Part shown: positions 8,210 to 17,003 of the stretch, one piece after another | How positions within the stretch are numbered: the stretch's first letter is position 1 | Layout: every line of letters starts with the position of its first letter | NCBI RefSeq assembly: GCF_019097855.1 | Contig: NZ_JAHRGL010000015.1 | Coordinates: 1-64,000, forward strand | Reading direction: 5' to 3' | DNA from: Geopseudomonas aromaticivorans | Lineage (GTDB): Bacteria > Pseudomonadota > Gammaproteobacteria > Pseudomonadales > Pseudomonadaceae | Length of the DNA stretch: 64,000 nucleotides | Program-made: the position numbers and the translations under genes | The notes under the pieces: generated by a model | The model's input: the letters and a program-made list of their open reading frames with translations, nothing else | The model's database searches: none | What the model was told of the DNA's origin: nothing

Positions 8210-8961
8210 GCATGGATCACAAGCCTGATCAGCGGGCCCCAGCGCTTTTTGACCAGTTTCGGGCCGACGGCTATCAGCAGGATGAACCTCTGGAACAGGT
8301 TGAGTACACCGAGATGGATGATCCTGAGTCGCAGCCTTCTGAACCTGTAGGCAGCGGCATGCCCCTTGAGGCCCGTCGCGCGCTGGTTTTGTTGCTCCGA
8401 CACGGCGTCGTCATGGCGGATACCAAGCGTCTGGCGTTCGAAGCGCTCTGCCGTCACGAGGTGCTGATTGCCGAGCATCTCGGCAACATGTTCATGCACA
8501 TGCTGCTCGATCATAAGGCCGGGATTGCCATCCTTTTGCAGCAGGAGCTTGCTGACCAAGAAGATGAGGCGGATGAGGGATCTCGTCTCATCAACAAGCG
8601 CACGTTGAGTCTCTACGACACGCTGCTGCTGTTGGTCTTGCGCAAGTACTACCAAGAGCGAGAAAACGCCGGCGAGCAAAAAATCATCATCGATCTTGAG
8701 CGTATTGAAGCTCTGATGACCCCATTTTTGCCGCTCTCCAATAGCTCCAGGGGCGACCGTCGAGCGCTGAACGGCGCCCTGACGCAGATGAAGGATAAGC
8801 GCTTGATCAGCGCTGTGCGGGGAGATGACGAGCGCTTTGAAATCACACCGGTCATCCGTTATGTAGTCAACGCCGATTTTTTGGGGCGGCTATTGGCGGA
8901 GTATGAGCGCCTCGCAATTGATGCAGGGATGAGCGTAAACAGGGAGGTGCGGGATGTTTGA
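8206..8961 (+). CDS. jetB: Wadjet protein JetB (DUF4194)
   Basis: A 251-residue protein of the DUF4194 (MksE-like) type. After an acidic, variable N-terminus of about 55 residues it shows the winged-helix-like core (ARRALVLLLRHGVVMADTKRLAFEALCRHEVLIAEHLGNM, then LSLYDTLLLLVLRKYYQERENAGEQKIIIDLERIEALMTPFLPLSNSSRGDRRALNGALTQMKDKRLI). In Wadjet this subunit dimerises and binds the JetA kleisin and DNA. It overlaps jetA by four bases and jetC by eight, so translation of the operon is coupled. Length and motifs look intact. Confidence 0.88.
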   Translation: MSMDHKPDQRAPALFDQFRADGYQQDEPLEQVEYTEMDDPESQPSEPVGSGMPLEARRALVLLLRHGVVMADTKRLAFEALCRHEVLIAEHLGNMFMHMLLDHKAGIAILLQQELADQEDEADEGSRLINKRTLSLYDTLLLLVLRKYYQERENAGEQKIIIDLERIEALMTPFLPLSNSSRGDRRALNGALTQMKDKRLISAVRGDDERFEITPVIRYVVNADFLGRLLAEYERLAIDAGMSVNREVRDV

Positions 8962-11900
8962 GGATGCGGTCATCAGCCCTACTGAGTTGTTCAGTACTGG
9001 GCAGATTCGTCTGGCTGAATTGTCCGTGTACAACTGGGGATCCTTCCATGGCTTGCACTCGGCACGAATCGACCGCGAGGGCACCCTGATTACAGGCGAC
9101 AATGGTGCAGGCAAATCGACACTCATCGATGGACTGATGGCCCTGTTGTTACCCTCAAGCAAGGCGTCGTTCAATATCGCAGCAGCACAGGGGGATCGAG
9201 CGGATCGCACCCTGATGTCGTATATCCGGGGTAACTACGGCAAAGCTCACGATGGGAGCGAAACCGCCACCCTCCTGAAGCGAGCAGGGGCCACAGCCAC
9301 TGGGCTTAGGGCACTGTATGTCGCCGAGGACGGCTCCAAGATCACCCTCGCCGCCTTGTTCTGGATTACCCAGGCCAGTAACTCGCTCAATGACCTCAAA
9401 CGCCTGTTTGTGGTGGGTAAGCGAGACGTTCGCCTTGAGGAGCTGTTGCACCAATTTGGTGAGGGCAACGCCCGCGCGCTCAAACAGCACCTCAAGGAAG
9501 ACCCCTTAGTCGATGTTTTTGACTCGTTTTCCGAGTACCAGGAGACCTATATCCGCCTTCTGCGGATGGAAAACAGAAATGCCCCTGCCCTGCTCTCGCG
9601 TGCGCTGGGCCTGAAGAAAATCGACGATCTCACCAGCCTGATCCGAGACTTGGTGTTGGAGCCCAGCCAGGTTAAGGAGTACGCCAGACAGGCGGTGAGC
9701 GAGTTCGATGATCTGGTAAGCATTCACGATGAGCTCGACGATGCACGACGCCAGCGAGATGCCCTAATAGGACTACCAGAGACGAGCCAGCTTCTCAACC
9801 AGGCCAAAAATGACCTGAGCAGATTGACTGCCGAGTCAGCAGGGCTGTCGGTGTACTTCGGTGAGCAATGCCACCGCCTCTGGGGGATGCGCCTGGCACA
9901 GATCAATGAAGAGTTGGTTCTGCTGCGGGCGGAGCAAGGCCGTCTAACCCAACTGGAGGAACAAGCGAATGTGCGGGTTCAGACGCTTTTCCATGCGTAT
10001 CAGTCTCAGGGGGGGGAGCGCCTAGAGGGGCTGAGGCGTGATCTCCGGGATGCGACTTCTGCCCACGCGCAGATCGTTCGTGAGGCCCGTGCGTACCAGA
10101 TGGATGCGAGGGAGCTGAACCTCCCTGAGACACTGTCTGCCGAGGTGTTCAAGCAGAACCAAGCGACAGCACAAGGCATCCTATTGGATATTCCTGAGCA
10201 ACGGGAGCAGGCGCAGAATCGCTTTGCTCAAGCTGCCGGTGAGCTCTCCGAGAATCAGTTACGCCTTAACCGGCTTGCTGCGGAAATCCGGGAGATCGAG
10301 TCGAGACCAGACTCTAACATCGACCCACCCTACCAGAGGCTACGAGATGAGATCGTTGAAAGCTTGTCTCTGGACAGGGCAGAGATCGTCTTCATCGGCG
10401 AGCTGATCGACGTTCAGGAAGAGCACCAGCTGTGGCGTGGAGCAATCGAGCGGGCGCTGGGTGGGTTGAGAACCACCTTGCTGGTGCCCGAACATCAGTA
10501 TCGACTGGTCACCAAGTGGTTGAATACCCGTCACACTGGACTGCATGTCCGAGTACAAGTAGTTCGGGCACATGGGCAGAGTACGGAGTTCATGCCTGAT
10601 GGCTTTTTGAGGAAGCTGGTATGGCGTGAGCATGGCTACCGCGATTGGTTGAAGAAGCATCTCGCCCGTTTCGATCTGCATTGCGTCGACTCGACTGAGA
10701 CCCTCGATCAGACCCCCTTCGCGATGACCATTCAGGGGCTCATGCACCTGGATCGGGGGCGGTTCGAGAAAAAGGATCAGCAGCGGGTGGACGATCCACG
10801 CCACTGGTATCTGGGTTTCAGCAACAAGAGCCGGCTGGCTGCTCTCAAAGCGGATTGCGTTGCGCTTGAGGGCACAGTGGCCAGGCTGGGGCAAGCCACC
10901 CAGACAGCCCGTGTTGCCATGGAAAACCTCGATAAGACGGTGCGGGTATGGGAGCGGGTTGCCAAGACCTCCTGGGCATCGATTGATGTTCAGGCAGCGC
11001 AGCAACGAGTGGATGGTCTCACGGCGGATTTAGCGGCGCTGGAGCAACCGGATAGTAATCTGGGAGTAGCAAAGGCACGTTGGGAGGCTGCCTGTACCGA
11101 GCAGACCCAAATACGGGACAAATTGAGTGAGGTAATCAGGACTCTCGGTGCCAAAGAGCGTGATATCGAGCACGCAGAAGCTTCGTTGGATGCAGCTTCT
11201 GACGCTGCTCAAGCAGGACTTCTGGACGTGGTCAGGGAATCCCTCTCCGGACGTGTGGGGCAGTTGCACCTTGAAGACCTAGAAATGGCCTCTGAGATCG
11301 AAGGGCGCCATCGCAAGACATTAGATGAGGCTAGGTCAGGGGCTCAGTCGCGGGTTACCTCTGCATCGAGCAAGGCTAGCGGGATCGTAGCCAGATTCAA
11401 AACAGAATGGCCCTTGGTTGCGAATGATTGGTTGAGTGGTATCGATGGGCTTGAAGAATATCTGGATCACCTCGCACACCTTGAGAGCGAAGGGCTACCG
11501 GATCTGGTTGAGCGTTTCCGCGAGCGATTGAATCGCAATGCGACCCAGTCTCTGGCCCGCATCAGCCAGGCCATTGGGGCCGAGCGTGAAGACATCCAGG
11601 ATCGTATAGCGACCATCAATGAAGTCTTGGAGCGCACGGAGTTCAAGCAAGGCACCTTCCTCCGGCTGGGCAGCCGATCTGAGATCTATGAACACGTGAA
11701 GGCCTTCAACAGCCAGATGATCCGGGTGCTGGCAAGGGCGGGAAGTGATGACCACGAGGCGCGTTTTGAAGAGCTGAAGGAGTTGGTTGAGCGCTTGGAA
11801 AAGGCGACCAATCCTGCCACCTCTGGCAACCTAGAAAGCCTGCGCTTGCTAGATTCCCGCTATCAGCTCTCCTTTTATGCCGAAGAGGTTGAGAAGGACG

Positions 11901-12331
11901 GCAAAAGGGTTCGCGACGTTTTGGAGTCCTCCAGTGGCAAGTCAGGTGGCGAGAAGGAGTCATTTGCCGGGACGATTGTGGCGGCCAGTCTGGCCTATGT
12001 GCTGACTCCTGACGGATGTGATCGGCCACTTTACTGCACGGTCTTCTTGGATGAGGCCTTTTCCAACACGGCTGAGGCCGTGAGCCGTCGCGTGCTCAAA
12101 GTGTTCCGGGAGCTGAAGATCCACGTCAACCTGATCACGCCGTACAAGAATCTCAATCTTGCCAGGGAGTCTGCACGCTCTCTGCTGATTGCTGAGCGAG
12201 ATCAGGACAAGCACGAGAGCCGCTTGTGTGAGGTCACCTGGGAGGAGATTGACCAGCAGCAGGCCCAGCGCGAGCAGCATGCCGCTCTGGTGGCTGCCAA
12301 ATCACTGGGTATTGATGTGGAGTCTGCCTAA
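8954..12331 (+). CDS. jetC: Wadjet SMC-like ATPase JetC
   Basis: A 1125-residue SMC/MukB-like ATPase. The N-terminal head has the characteristic NWGSF (residues 27-31) and Walker A GDNGAGKST (48-56). Long coiled-coil arms run from about 240 to 900 with a central hinge region near 450-620. The C-terminal head has an ABC signature SSGKSGGEKESF near 992-1003 and Walker B VFLDEAF near 1028-1034. Both nucleotide-binding halves are complete, so the motor should be active. It overlaps jetB by eight bases and jetD by one (TAATG). Family knowledge: JetC drives DNA loop extrusion, and stalling on small circles triggers JetD cleavage. Confidence 0.92.
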   Translation: MFEDAVISPTELFSTGQIRLAELSVYNWGSFHGLHSARIDREGTLITGDNGAGKSTLIDGLMALLLPSSKASFNIAAAQGDRADRTLMSYIRGNYGKAHDGSETATLLKRAGATATGLRALYVAEDGSKITLAALFWITQASNSLNDLKRLFVVGKRDVRLEELLHQFGEGNARALKQHLKEDPLVDVFDSFSEYQETYIRLLRMENRNAPALLSRALGLKKIDDLTSLIRDLVLEPSQVKEYARQAVSEFDDLVSIHDELDDARRQRDALIGLPETSQLLNQAKNDLSRLTAESAGLSVYFGEQCHRLWGMRLAQINEELVLLRAEQGRLTQLEEQANVRVQTLFHAYQSQGGERLEGLRRDLRDATSAHAQIVREARAYQMDARELNLPETLSAEVFKQNQATAQGILLDIPEQREQAQNRFAQAAGELSENQLRLNRLAAEIREIESRPDSNIDPPYQRLRDEIVESLSLDRAEIVFIGELIDVQEEHQLWRGAIERALGGLRTTLLVPEHQYRLVTKWLNTRHTGLHVRVQVVRAHGQSTEFMPDGFLRKLVWREHGYRDWLKKHLARFDLHCVDSTETLDQTPFAMTIQGLMHLDRGRFEKKDQQRVDDPRHWYLGFSNKSRLAALKADCVALEGTVARLGQATQTARVAMENLDKTVRVWERVAKTSWASIDVQAAQQRVDGLTADLAALEQPDSNLGVAKARWEAACTEQTQIRDKLSEVIRTLGAKERDIEHAEASLDAASDAAQAGLLDVVRESLSGRVGQLHLEDLEMASEIEGRHRKTLDEARSGAQSRVTSASSKASGIVARFKTEWPLVANDWLSGIDGLEEYLDHLAHLESEGLPDLVERFRERLNRNATQSLARISQAIGAEREDIQDRIATINEVLERTEFKQGTFLRLGSRSEIYEHVKAFNSQMIRVLARAGSDDHEARFEELKELVERLEKATNPATSGNLESLRLLDSRYQLSFYAEEVEKDGKRVRDVLESSSGKSGGEKESFAGTIVAASLAYVLTPDGCDRPLYCTVFLDEAFSNTAEAVSRRVLKVFRELKIHVNLITPYKNLNLARESARSLLIAERDQDKHESRLCEVTWEEIDQQQAQREQHAALVAAKSLGIDVESA

Positions 12332-13542
12332 TGAGGGAGTGGGGGCGCCTTCCGCAGGAGGTCATTGGGGAGCTCCTGCGAGTAGAGTGGGATCACCCTG
12401 TCAGGCTGAGAGAGCGCCTTGCGGGAGCGCGGCGCTTTCCAATCAAACAATCGCTGAAGCCGCCAACCGGTAGTCAGGCCCTTGAGGACGTTGGGCATTT
12501 CCATGATTACGTTGCGGCATGGCGGCGTTGGCCCAAACCGCATCAAGTGATCTGGATGTCTCGGCAGTTCCGCCAGTTAGGGGATTGCGACGTCCCAGTA
12601 AGGCTGGAGATCGAGTCGGTTCAAGCGCTAATCGAGGTTTTGGGGAAGCCAGCCATTGATAGGAGTATGGGTTGGACGGCTCGAATAGAGCCTCTTCTCG
12701 CTCTCGAAAAAGGCTTGTACCCGACGTTGATCAAGCAGCTCTTGGAGTTGGAGAAGCTGCCTGTTGAAGGCGCCAAGCTGCTGGCGCATGTGCTTCCACA
12801 GCTTCATCGCGGCATGGGTGAGGGGCGGTATTTGAGAGCACTGCCGCTCCGGGGGATGGATACCAAGTTCTTAGAGGTTAACCAGTCGCTGGTTGTTGCG
12901 CTGCTTGATGGGCTTCATGGGCAGGAAGTCTCAAGTAGTGGGGGGCTCGAGCAGTGGCTGGGGTGCATCCCAACCCCTTCAAATTGGCTCTATGTGAGGC
13001 CGTTATGCCCAAAGGTGCGTGGACATTTAGCTGGGTTCGATCTCCTTCGCCTCCCGCTAGAACAGCTTTTGGAGCATCCCCTACCCGGCGAGCGCGTGCT
13101 GGTCGTGGAAAATCTACAGTCTGGGTTCGGATTGCCGGATCTTCCTGACACTGTTGCGGTGTTCGGTGGCGGGCGGAATACCGTCTGGCTTCAGGCGCAA
13201 TGGCTAGCCGAGAAGCGCATCGGCTACTGGGGGGATTTGGATACCTGGGGACTGAAATTTCTAGCGGATGCTAGATTCATGCAGCCGCATATTGAGGCCT
13301 TGATGATGGACAAGGCGACCTTGCTTGCTCACATAGAGCGAGGCGTTAGTGAAGGATCCTCAGCAACTCCCCCCCAACGAGGCCTGACTGCTGATGAAGA
13401 TGCGCTATTTAAAGAGCTTCGTTCGGGAGCGCTCGGCATCGGGCGGTTGGAGCAGGAGCGACTGTCCCAAGACTATGTAGTGAAAAGCTTGCACCGCTGG
13501 TTGGGAGGTGCAAAGTCTTGCAGGCCAGCATGGTTGGAGTAA
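12331..13542 (+). CDS. jetD: Wadjet nuclease JetD (DUF3322/DUF2220, TOPRIM)
   Basis: A 403-residue protein with an N-terminal DUF3322 region and a C-terminal DUF2220 region that holds a topoisomerase VI-like TOPRIM fold. Visible catalytic residues are the glutamate of VLVVEN near 260 and the DxD of YWGDLDTWG near 302-304. JetD is the nuclease that cuts closed-circular plasmid DNA once the JetABC motor has loaded. It is the last gene of the operon, its ATG overlapping the jetC stop. After its stop at 13540-13542 the sequence turns into repeat-rich non-coding DNA. Confidence 0.9.
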   Translation: MREWGRLPQEVIGELLRVEWDHPVRLRERLAGARRFPIKQSLKPPTGSQALEDVGHFHDYVAAWRRWPKPHQVIWMSRQFRQLGDCDVPVRLEIESVQALIEVLGKPAIDRSMGWTARIEPLLALEKGLYPTLIKQLLELEKLPVEGAKLLAHVLPQLHRGMGEGRYLRALPLRGMDTKFLEVNQSLVVALLDGLHGQEVSSSGGLEQWLGCIPTPSNWLYVRPLCPKVRGHLAGFDLLRLPLEQLLEHPLPGERVLVVENLQSGFGLPDLPDTVAVFGGGRNTVWLQAQWLAEKRIGYWGDLDTWGLKFLADARFMQPHIEALMMDKATLLAHIERGVSEGSSATPPQRGLTADEDALFKELRSGALGIGRLEQERLSQDYVVKSLHRWLGGAKSCRPAWLE

Positions 13543-13649
13543 ACTAGGCGCAGATTTTGACAATTTGTCAATTTTTGGGAAGCCTCCTAATAGATCGCTA
13601 GTCGATATGGCTTCCCCCCTCCAGAGCCCCTAAATTCGCGGGGGTGCAA

Positions 13650-13771
13650 TTAACTTTGGCCAAGGCTAGGTTTTGGGCTGTTAACTTTTCCCGACACGGA
13701 AATTAACTTTGGCCAAAGTGCTTGTCTAACCCCATTTTTCGGTTGTGTCAAAGTCGGTTATCTTTGCGCAC
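13650..13771. repeat. Direct repeats of transposase-binding type (core TTAACTTTGGCCAA)
   Basis: Two identical 14-mers TTAACTTTGGCCAA lie at 13650-13663 and 13703-13716. Degenerate copies TTAACTTTTCCCGA and TTATCTTTGCGCAC lie at 13681-13694 and 13758-13771. All four are in the same orientation. Tn7- and Tn5053-like elements carry several short, same-orientation transposase-binding sites inside each end, so this array is most simply the right end of the tniABQ element. The mate array would lie to the left of the window. Confidence 0.55.
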
Positions 13772-13784
13772 CTCCAGCAATATC

Positions 13785-13807
13785 TGTGGATAACCATGTT
13801 ATCCACA
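13785..13807. repeat. Palindrome of two DnaA-box-like sites
   Basis: Two perfect 10-base arms, TGTGGATAAC and GTTATCCACA, are separated by CAT. Each arm contains the DnaA-box sequence TTATCCACA. A further single box lies at 14200-14208. Whether DnaA binds here is not shown. Confidence 0.5.
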
Positions 13808-13822
13808 GGTGACTCAAACAAG

Positions 13823-13860
13823 ACCCCCGGCGGATGAAAGTCTGTCGGGGGTTTTGTTTT
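13823..13860 (+). terminator. Rho-independent terminator-like hairpin
   Basis: ACCCCCG at 13823-13829 pairs with CGGGGGT at 13846-13852 across a 16-base loop, and T-rich TTTGTTTT follows. It is placed to stop transcription leaving the Wadjet operon. Confidence 0.55.
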
Positions 13861-13936
13861 GCTGAGCGGCGAATTGGCTCAAGTACGATATGAGTAGTGC
13901 CGAAAATGTGGGTAACTCTTGGAGAAAGCGCTACCT

Positions 13937-14185
13937 ATGGACACCATGAACGACACCTGCCAGTTGGGCGCCAGCGTGCTGGTCGACGCGGCCGGGTTGA
14001 GCCTGCCGGACAGCAGGGCTGTGGATATGTCTCTGCGGGCCAGCGTGGTCTTTGCGCTCAGGGTCTACAACTCGCAGATTCTCGAGGGACAGTTGCGCTC
14101 GCATATCGCGATGGCGCTGACGGCGCAGACCGTGGGCCAGATGCGCAGGATCATTGCGGCGGCTGATCGACTGCTGCACCGATGA
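13937..14185 (+). CDS. Small hypothetical protein
   Basis: An 82-residue open frame. ATG at 13937 is preceded by GGAGAAAG about nine bases upstream; a second ATG at 13946 is possible. The C-terminal half (VVFALRVYNSQILEGQLRSHIAMALTAQTVGQMRRIIAAADRLL) is amphipathic-helical. No family is recognised. It stands alone between the mobile island and the diguanylate cyclase gene. It may be a genuine small chromosomal gene, but evidence beyond the frame and ribosome-binding site is weak. Confidence 0.4.
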   Translation: MDTMNDTCQLGASVLVDAAGLSLPDSRAVDMSLRASVVFALRVYNSQILEGQLRSHIAMALTAQTVGQMRRIIAAADRLLHR

Positions 14186-14573
14186 AGCCGATGCAGATGT
14201 TATCCACAAGCGGTCAGCAAAATGATGGGCGATGCCATGGAGCTGCGCCGCGACTGCATCGAGGCCGCTGCGCTGGCGGTGTCGAATCTGATGTGTGATC
14301 AGCAAGTTGCTGACCTGTATGGCAAATGGCTTACACGAACTGGCGGCTTTTGTTGCTGTTGCGCCCCGCTACCGATCACTAATCTACAAGCATCCACCAA
14401 GCGAAAGGACGCGCTCGGAATCAGGGATGATTGACCAGTGCCAGGAGGCAGCCGACAGGAAGTCGGATGGTCAGGAAAGAACCCGCTTCGGCGGGTTTTT
14501 TGTTGCCTGGAAAAAGATGCGGGCACCCCAACCGGCGCGAGATCGCCCACCTGCCGACCTGCGCCATCGCTGA
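14186..14573. other. Intergenic interval, no convincing gene
   Basis: This 388-bp stretch holds one DnaA-box-like TTATCCACA (14200-14208) and a strong terminator (14480-14501). A 70-codon frame (14222-14434) has an odd FCCCCA stretch, no ribosome-binding site and no recognisable family, so I do not call it a gene. Confidence 0.6.
14480..14501. terminator. Rho-independent terminator
   Basis: ACCCGC-TTCG-GCGGGT (14481-14496) is a GC-rich stem with a stable tetraloop followed by TTTTT on the + strand and preceded by AAAG. It is well placed to end the leftward diguanylate cyclase transcript or the small rightward gene. Confidence 0.75.
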
Positions 14574-16358
14574 TCAGAGGCACTCGATACGATTGCGACC
14601 GCTTTCCTTGGCCCGGTAAAGCGCCTTGTCGCTGCGCGAAAGAGCCGTATCGACGCTGGCATCGCTCGCCGTCATGATGGCGATGCCGATACTGATGGTC
14701 AGGGCGATGCGTTGCTCGCCCTCGGGCAGCGGGGTTGCTGCCAGCCGTTGCTGCACCCGCCGGGCAAAGGCTATCGCTTCCGGAATGCCCGCACCGCTCA
14801 GGACCACGGCGAACTCCTCGCCACCGACCCGGCCGGCCATGTCGGTCTTGCGCAGCTGCCCGCGCAGGATGCTCGCAACATGCTTGAGCGCCAGGTCGCC
14901 AAGCGCATGCCCCCACTGGTCGTTGATCGCCTTGAAGTGGTCCATGTCGCACATCAGCACGGCCGCGCAGCCGCCAGCGCTGCGCCGGATTCGCGCCAGT
15001 TCTGCCTCGATGTGCGTCATGAAATGGCGCCGGTTGGGCAGCTGGGTGAGGAAGTCGATAGTCGCGAATTCCTGCAGTTCGGCTTCGATGCGCTTGCGGT
15101 CGGTCACATCGGTGATGAAGCCGTGCCACAGCGTGCTGCCGTCCTCCAGCCGCCGTGGCCGCGCCGCGCCCTGGCGCCAGCGCAGGCCCTGTCTGGGCAG
15201 CTGGACGCGGTATTCGAGATCCCACGGCGTCAGGCTGGCTGCGGAGGTGTCGAGCGAAGCACGATAGGCAGCGCGGTCATCCGGATGGATGATGGCATCG
15301 ATCGCCGCTTCGCTGCTGGCAACCTGTTCCGGGCTGACCTCGTAGATATCCCAGATACCCGCGCTCGCATAGGAAAAGAACGACTCTCCCTGCGGCAGGC
15401 GCCGGTATTGGAAGACCAGGCCCGGAACCTCGTCGGTCAGACTGGTGATCAGGTCGACCGACTGCTGCAGTCTTTCCGACATCGCGTGCATGGTCGAGAT
15501 GTCGGTGGTCGTGCCGATCATGCGCAGTGGCTTGCCTGCGCTGTCGCGGCTGACCACCTTGCCGCGGCTGGAGATCCATTTGTAGCTGCCGTCCTGGCAG
15601 CGGATACGGTGTTCCACATCGTAGCTGGCGGTCTTGCAGTCAAAGTGCGCCTGCATGCTGGCCAGGACGTAGGCAAGGTCATCCGGATGGATGCGCTGGT
15701 AGCTGTCTTCGATCCGATTGGAAACTTGGTCATCGGCATAGCCCAGGATCGATTTCCAGCCCGCGGAGTAGTGAATCTCCTGCGTCTGCAGATTGCGGTC
15801 CCAGATCCCGGTAGCACTGCCCGCGATGGCCAGCGCCATTCTTCCTTCGCTGGCGCGCAGGGCGTCGGCCTCCTCCTGCAACCGGGCCGCCGCGCTGTCG
15901 CTCTCGACGGCCATGGCTGCCAGGCGGGCCAGATCGCGGAGGAATTCGCGCTGTTCGTCATCCAGTTCGCCGGGCTTGTCATCGAACAGACAGAATGTGC
16001 CGAGCGTGCTGCCGCTCGAGGCGATCAATGGGCCGCGGGCATAGAAGCGCAGGCACGGATTGTCGATGACCAGCGGATGGTCGCGCAGGCGTTCGTCGGC
16101 GCGGGCATCGGCCACCACGGCAATCCCCTCGTCGGCGAAGGTCGGTCCGCAAGAGGATAGATCGAGCAGCGCTGCGCCGAAGGTCTCCCCGGCGCACGCC
16201 AGCAGGGACGACCGGCCGTCGTCGATCCGCATGATCAGCGCCGTGGTGACGCCGAAGTGGCGTCTGGCGAGGCGCGCGAGGGCGGCGAAGCGCGCGTCCA
16301 CCACGTCTTGAGGGCGCCAGCTGGCGAGCGGCGGGCTTGCATCGTCAGGAGTCAGCAT
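14574..16358 (-). CDS. Diguanylate cyclase with GAF and two PAS domains
   Basis: A 594-residue cytoplasmic sensor enzyme. A GAF domain (about 20-160) is followed by two PAS/PAC modules (about 175-295 and 305-425; WISSRGKVVSRDSAGKPLRMIGTTTDIS is a clear PAC). The C-terminal GGDEF domain (about 430-594) carries active-site GGEEF near residue 512. The inhibitory-site RxxD is present as RKTD, five residues before GGEEF, so product feedback inhibition is expected. No EAL domain follows. It should make cyclic di-GMP from two GTP in response to signals bound by the GAF/PAS domains. No transmembrane segment is seen. It is monocistronic and ends near the terminator at 14480-14501. Confidence 0.9.
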   Translation of the reverse strand: MLTPDDASPPLASWRPQDVVDARFAALARLARRHFGVTTALIMRIDDGRSSLLACAGETFGAALLDLSSCGPTFADEGIAVVADARADERLRDHPLVIDNPCLRFYARGPLIASSGSTLGTFCLFDDKPGELDDEQREFLRDLARLAAMAVESDSAAARLQEEADALRASEGRMALAIAGSATGIWDRNLQTQEIHYSAGWKSILGYADDQVSNRIEDSYQRIHPDDLAYVLASMQAHFDCKTASYDVEHRIRCQDGSYKWISSRGKVVSRDSAGKPLRMIGTTTDISTMHAMSERLQQSVDLITSLTDEVPGLVFQYRRLPQGESFFSYASAGIWDIYEVSPEQVASSEAAIDAIIHPDDRAAYRASLDTSAASLTPWDLEYRVQLPRQGLRWRQGAARPRRLEDGSTLWHGFITDVTDRKRIEAELQEFATIDFLTQLPNRRHFMTHIEAELARIRRSAGGCAAVLMCDMDHFKAINDQWGHALGDLALKHVASILRGQLRKTDMAGRVGGEEFAVVLSGAGIPEAIAFARRVQQRLAATPLPEGEQRIALTISIGIAIMTASDASVDTALSRSDKALYRAKESGRNRIECL

Positions 16359-16650
16359 ATCCAGTTCGCTCGACGGTGGCCGGGGTAGCGTGCAGGTAGT
16401 CTATAACGACAGTCTCTAGTCTAGACGGGCGGATCTACGCCCGGTGTCGCGAAGATACGCAGTGGACGGCGTGTCGGCCGGTGCCGTGGACAACATACCG
16501 CGTCCCACCGTTGCCAGGTTGTTCTCCGCGTCTCCGCCCGCTGGCCGAGATGTATCCACTCCCCTCTCCCAGCAGCACCCGCAGATCCAGCCGGCCGTCC
16601 CGCAGCGGCGGACCCCCGTAGTTGCTGCCGTCCGCCGCCGGACGCGCTGC

Positions 16651-16989
16651 TCAGGGGGCGACAGCTTCGCCGCAGTGTACCGCCAGCCACACCGTCGGCT
16701 CCTCGGTGGCGGTGGCCTCGACGCGGTGGCGCATGCCGCGCGGAATCAGCAGGTGGTCGCCGGGGGCGAGGCGGATGGCGTCGGCCTGCGGCTCCAGGCG
16801 CAACACGGCGCTGCCGCTGAGCAGCAGCACCCATTCGTCCCAGTCCTGGTCGTACCAGAAGTCCGGCGGGCTGCTCTGACCGTGGGAGACGATGCGCTCC
16901 ACCCGGCAGCCGGGGCGGCGGAGCAGGTCGTCGAAGCGCTCGCCATGGCGGGCGTCGGGCAGGGGCTGGAACAGGTTGGCAGTCGGCAT
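16651..16989 (-). CDS. Cupin-domain protein
   Basis: A 112-residue single cupin. Motif 1 is degenerate (DFWYDQDWDEWVLLLSGSAVLRLE) and motif 2 is LAPGDHLLIPRGMRHRVEAT. Start chosen at MPTANLF, which fits the N-terminus usual for this Pseudomonas family as I remember it. A GTG at 17007 overlaps the stop of the upstream hydrolase (GTGA) and would add six residues. No ribosome-binding site favours either. The metal ligands of classical cupins are only partly conserved, so the substrate is unknown. It is the last of a three-gene leftward operon with the hydrolase and the M14 peptidase. Confidence 0.75.
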   Translation of the reverse strand: MPTANLFQPLPDARHGERFDDLLRRPGCRVERIVSHGQSSPPDFWYDQDWDEWVLLLSGSAVLRLEPQADAIRLAPGDHLLIPRGMRHRVEATATEEPTVWLAVHCGEAVAP

Positions 16990-17003
16990 GGGGGACTCGG
17001 CAA

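Larger units (their letters stand above)
13543..13936. other. Non-coding interval containing the presumed right end of the transposon
   Basis: This 394-bp interval has no credible gene. It starts with the interrupted palindrome TTGACA-ATT-TGTCAA near 13558-13572. It continues through four related direct repeats (13650-13771), a palindrome of two DnaA-box-like sequences (13785-13807) and a hairpin followed by T-rich sequence (13823-13860). It is visibly more A+T-rich than the chromosome to the right. I infer that the transposon ends somewhere between the last repeat and the hairpin. The exact terminus cannot be fixed without the left end or an empty-site sequence. Confidence 0.5.

Noticed and set aside
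13558-13572. The palindrome TTGACA-ATT-TGTCAA after jetD as a terminator
   Set aside because: The stem is only six A+T-rich pairs and is not followed by a T-run proper; it may be a protein site, but nothing more can be said.
14222-14434. A 70-codon frame in the interval before the diguanylate cyclase
   Set aside because: No ribosome-binding site, an odd FCCCCA stretch and no family; it reads as chance open frame.
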